Source of the DNA: an uncultured Bacteroidota bacterium
GTDB taxonomy: Bacteria; Bacteroidota; Bacteroidia; Chitinophagales; LD1
Length of the DNA stretch: 64,000 bases
Assembly (NCBI GenBank): GCA_903861145.1
Contig: CAIOTH010000065.1
Location: 1-64,000 of the forward strand
Direction: 5' to 3'
Shown here: positions 62,985 to 64,000 of the stretch, piece by piece
Position numbering within the stretch: the stretch's first letter is position 1
How the letters are laid out: each line of letters starts with the position of its first letter
The notes under the pieces: model-generated
Seen by the model: only the letters and a program-made list of their open reading frames with translations
Told to the model about the DNA's origin: nothing
The model's database searches: none
Program-made: the position numbers and the translations under genes

Positions 62985-64000
62985 ATGACCAAAACATACT
63001 TTGCACCGGGCCGCGTAAATTTAATTGGCGAGCATCTCGATTACAACGGCGGGCTGGTTTTACCTGCAGCGCTAACTATAGGTGTAACCGCTACGTTTAC
63101 AAAAAGGGCCGATAACAAAATCGTCCTCCGTTCTGCTACTCACTCATTCCACAATCAAATTGACCTAAGTGACCCCATTACATTTAATTCAAAGAACGAC
63201 TGGACCAATTATCCTTTAGGCATCATCCACCAACTTATAAAAGAAGGTCACGCGGTGCCCGCTTGCGAAATAATATTTAACAGTAATCTGCCCGAAGGCT
63301 CCGGTCTATCATCCTCCGCGGCAGTCGAAGTATTGACTGCATTCATGCTACTCAGTCAAACCGAATCAAACATCAACCTGCCCTGGCTGGCCAATTTTTG
63401 CAAGCAGGTCGAAAACGAATTCATCGGCGTTCAATGTGGCATTATGGACCAATTTGCCGTGGCCATGGGTAAAGCCGATCATGCCATTCTGTTGAACTGT
63501 TCAACCTTAGAACATTCCTATGTTCATTTTGAATTGAACAACTATCGCCTGCTAATATTAAACACCAAAAAGCCCCGCAGCCTCATTCACTCCAAATACA
63601 ACGAGCGTAAAGCCGAGTGCGATGAAGCATTAAGAATTTTGCAGACCACATCATCCATTCAACACCTCGCCGAGGCCTCTATGTCGCAAATTGATGTAAT
63701 TCAGGATGCCACCATTAAAAAGCGCGCCCGCCACGTAGTTACCGAATCGCTACGGGTTAAGGAGAGTGTAAAAGCCCTGCGCTTCAACGACCTCTCCACC
63801 TTCGGCCGCTTAATGAATGCCTCACACGCGTCACTCAAAAACGATTACGAAGTAACCGGTAAAGAGCTCGACGCTTTAGCCGAAGAAGCCCAGCAACTAA
63901 AAGGCTGCCTCGGTGCGCGCATGACCGGTGCCGGTTTTGGTGGTTGCGCAATTGCCTTAGTGCATCATGATGCTATACCCGAGTTTAAACACATGCTTAC
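62985..64000 (+). CDS. galK: Galactokinase, 3' end outside window
   Basis: 338 codons are visible from ATG 62985 and the frame is open to the window end. GRVNLIGEHLDYNGG is the galactokinase signature, LPEGSGLSSSAAVEV the ATP loop of the GHMP family, and ARMTGAGFGGCAIAL the third GHMP motif. It phosphorylates galactose at C1, giving the substrate of GalT. GalK proteins are about 380 residues, so roughly 40 are missing. Coupled to galT by a 5-bp gap. Confidence 0.95.
   Translation, partial: MTKTYFAPGRVNLIGEHLDYNGGLVLPAALTIGVTATFTKRADNKIVLRSATHSFHNQIDLSDPITFNSKNDWTNYPLGIIHQLIKEGHAVPACEIIFNSNLPEGSGLSSSAAVEVLTAFMLLSQTESNINLPWLANFCKQVENEFIGVQCGIMDQFAVAMGKADHAILLNCSTLEHSYVHFELNNYRLLILNTKKPRSLIHSKYNERKAECDEALRILQTTSSIQHLAEASMSQIDVIQDATIKKRARHVVTESLRVKESVKALRFNDLSTFGRLMNASHASLKNDYEVTGKELDALAEEAQQLKGCLGARMTGAGFGGCAIALVHHDAIPEFKHML

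Overview
The window reads as a chromosomal piece of a Bacteroidota genome, most likely from the Sphingobacteriales/Chitinophagales side, although the order cannot be fixed from sequence alone. The reasons are several large secreted proteins with type IX secretion (T9SS) C-terminal sorting domains, promoters of the Bacteroidota type (TTG, about 17-21 bp, TAnnTTTG), no obvious Shine-Dalgarno sites, and many families typical of the phylum. There is no rRNA, CRISPR array, phage or insertion sequence. One tRNA-Lys is present.

Layout. 1-4.1 kb: two tandem copies of a giant BNR-repeat T9SS surface protein; the first is cut by the window edge. 4.3-9.9 kb: a glycosyltransferase, then a divergent run of lipoprotein, outer-membrane barrel and FAD oxidoreductase. 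10.0-16.8 kb: tRNA-Lys, then a minus-strand operon cheR-cheB-CHASE3 hybrid kinase-REC hybrid kinase. 17.2-23.0 kb: two glycosyltransferases (GT83/39-like and GT11) and a modular T9SS adhesin-like protein. 23.3-25.0 kb: a DUF47/PiT low-affinity phosphate uptake pair. 25.1-27.3 kb: two paralogous XRE regulators, an array of tandem hairpin elements that look like small RNA genes, and a small membrane protein. 27.5-33.7 kb: a TolC/RND/MFP efflux operon, flanked on both sides by members of one small membrane protein family. 34.5-36.8 kb: a Crp/Fnr regulator and a five-gene thiol/persulfide-type operon (DUF2892, OsmC, rhodanese, YgaP-like, thioredoxin). 37.8-45.0 kb: a complete phosphate operon (porin-pstS-pstC-pstA-pstB-phoU-phoR). 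45.0-50.5 kb: assorted small genes, including a secreted protein made of about nine 35-residue repeats. 51.2-52.6 kb: a derived CcmC/CcmD-like pair. 52.8-57.4 kb: glutamate dehydrogenase, long-chain-type acyl-CoA dehydrogenase, Nudix hydrolase and a coiled-coil protein. 57.5-61.2 kb: a T9SS Calx-beta protein with a GT39 enzyme. 61.4-64.0 kb: YqgE/AlgH, then galT-galK, with galK cut by the window end.

Functional links read from the sequence. The two phosphate loci (23.3 and 37.8 kb) carry the same promoter architecture: TTAACA-like hexamers at 11-bp period, ending exactly 41 nt before each start codon, with a -7 element at the same distance. This is a strong candidate Pho box, although no phoB gene lies in the window. 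The Crp/Fnr gene ends in a TGTGA-N6-TCACg palindrome centred about 42 bp before the predicted start of the next operon, and its recognition helix has the matching RExxxR pattern. At 26.3-26.8 kb two 80-bp segments differ at only two loop positions and end exactly at a terminator T-run on the minus strand, with two more diverged copies beside them. At 47.1-47.25 kb an ECF-sigma-like promoter runs into an intrinsic terminator with no ORF between.

Limits: no database search, folding program or codon statistics were run. Names rest on motifs recognised by eye. Start codons were chosen by signal peptides, paralogue alignment and gene junctions.
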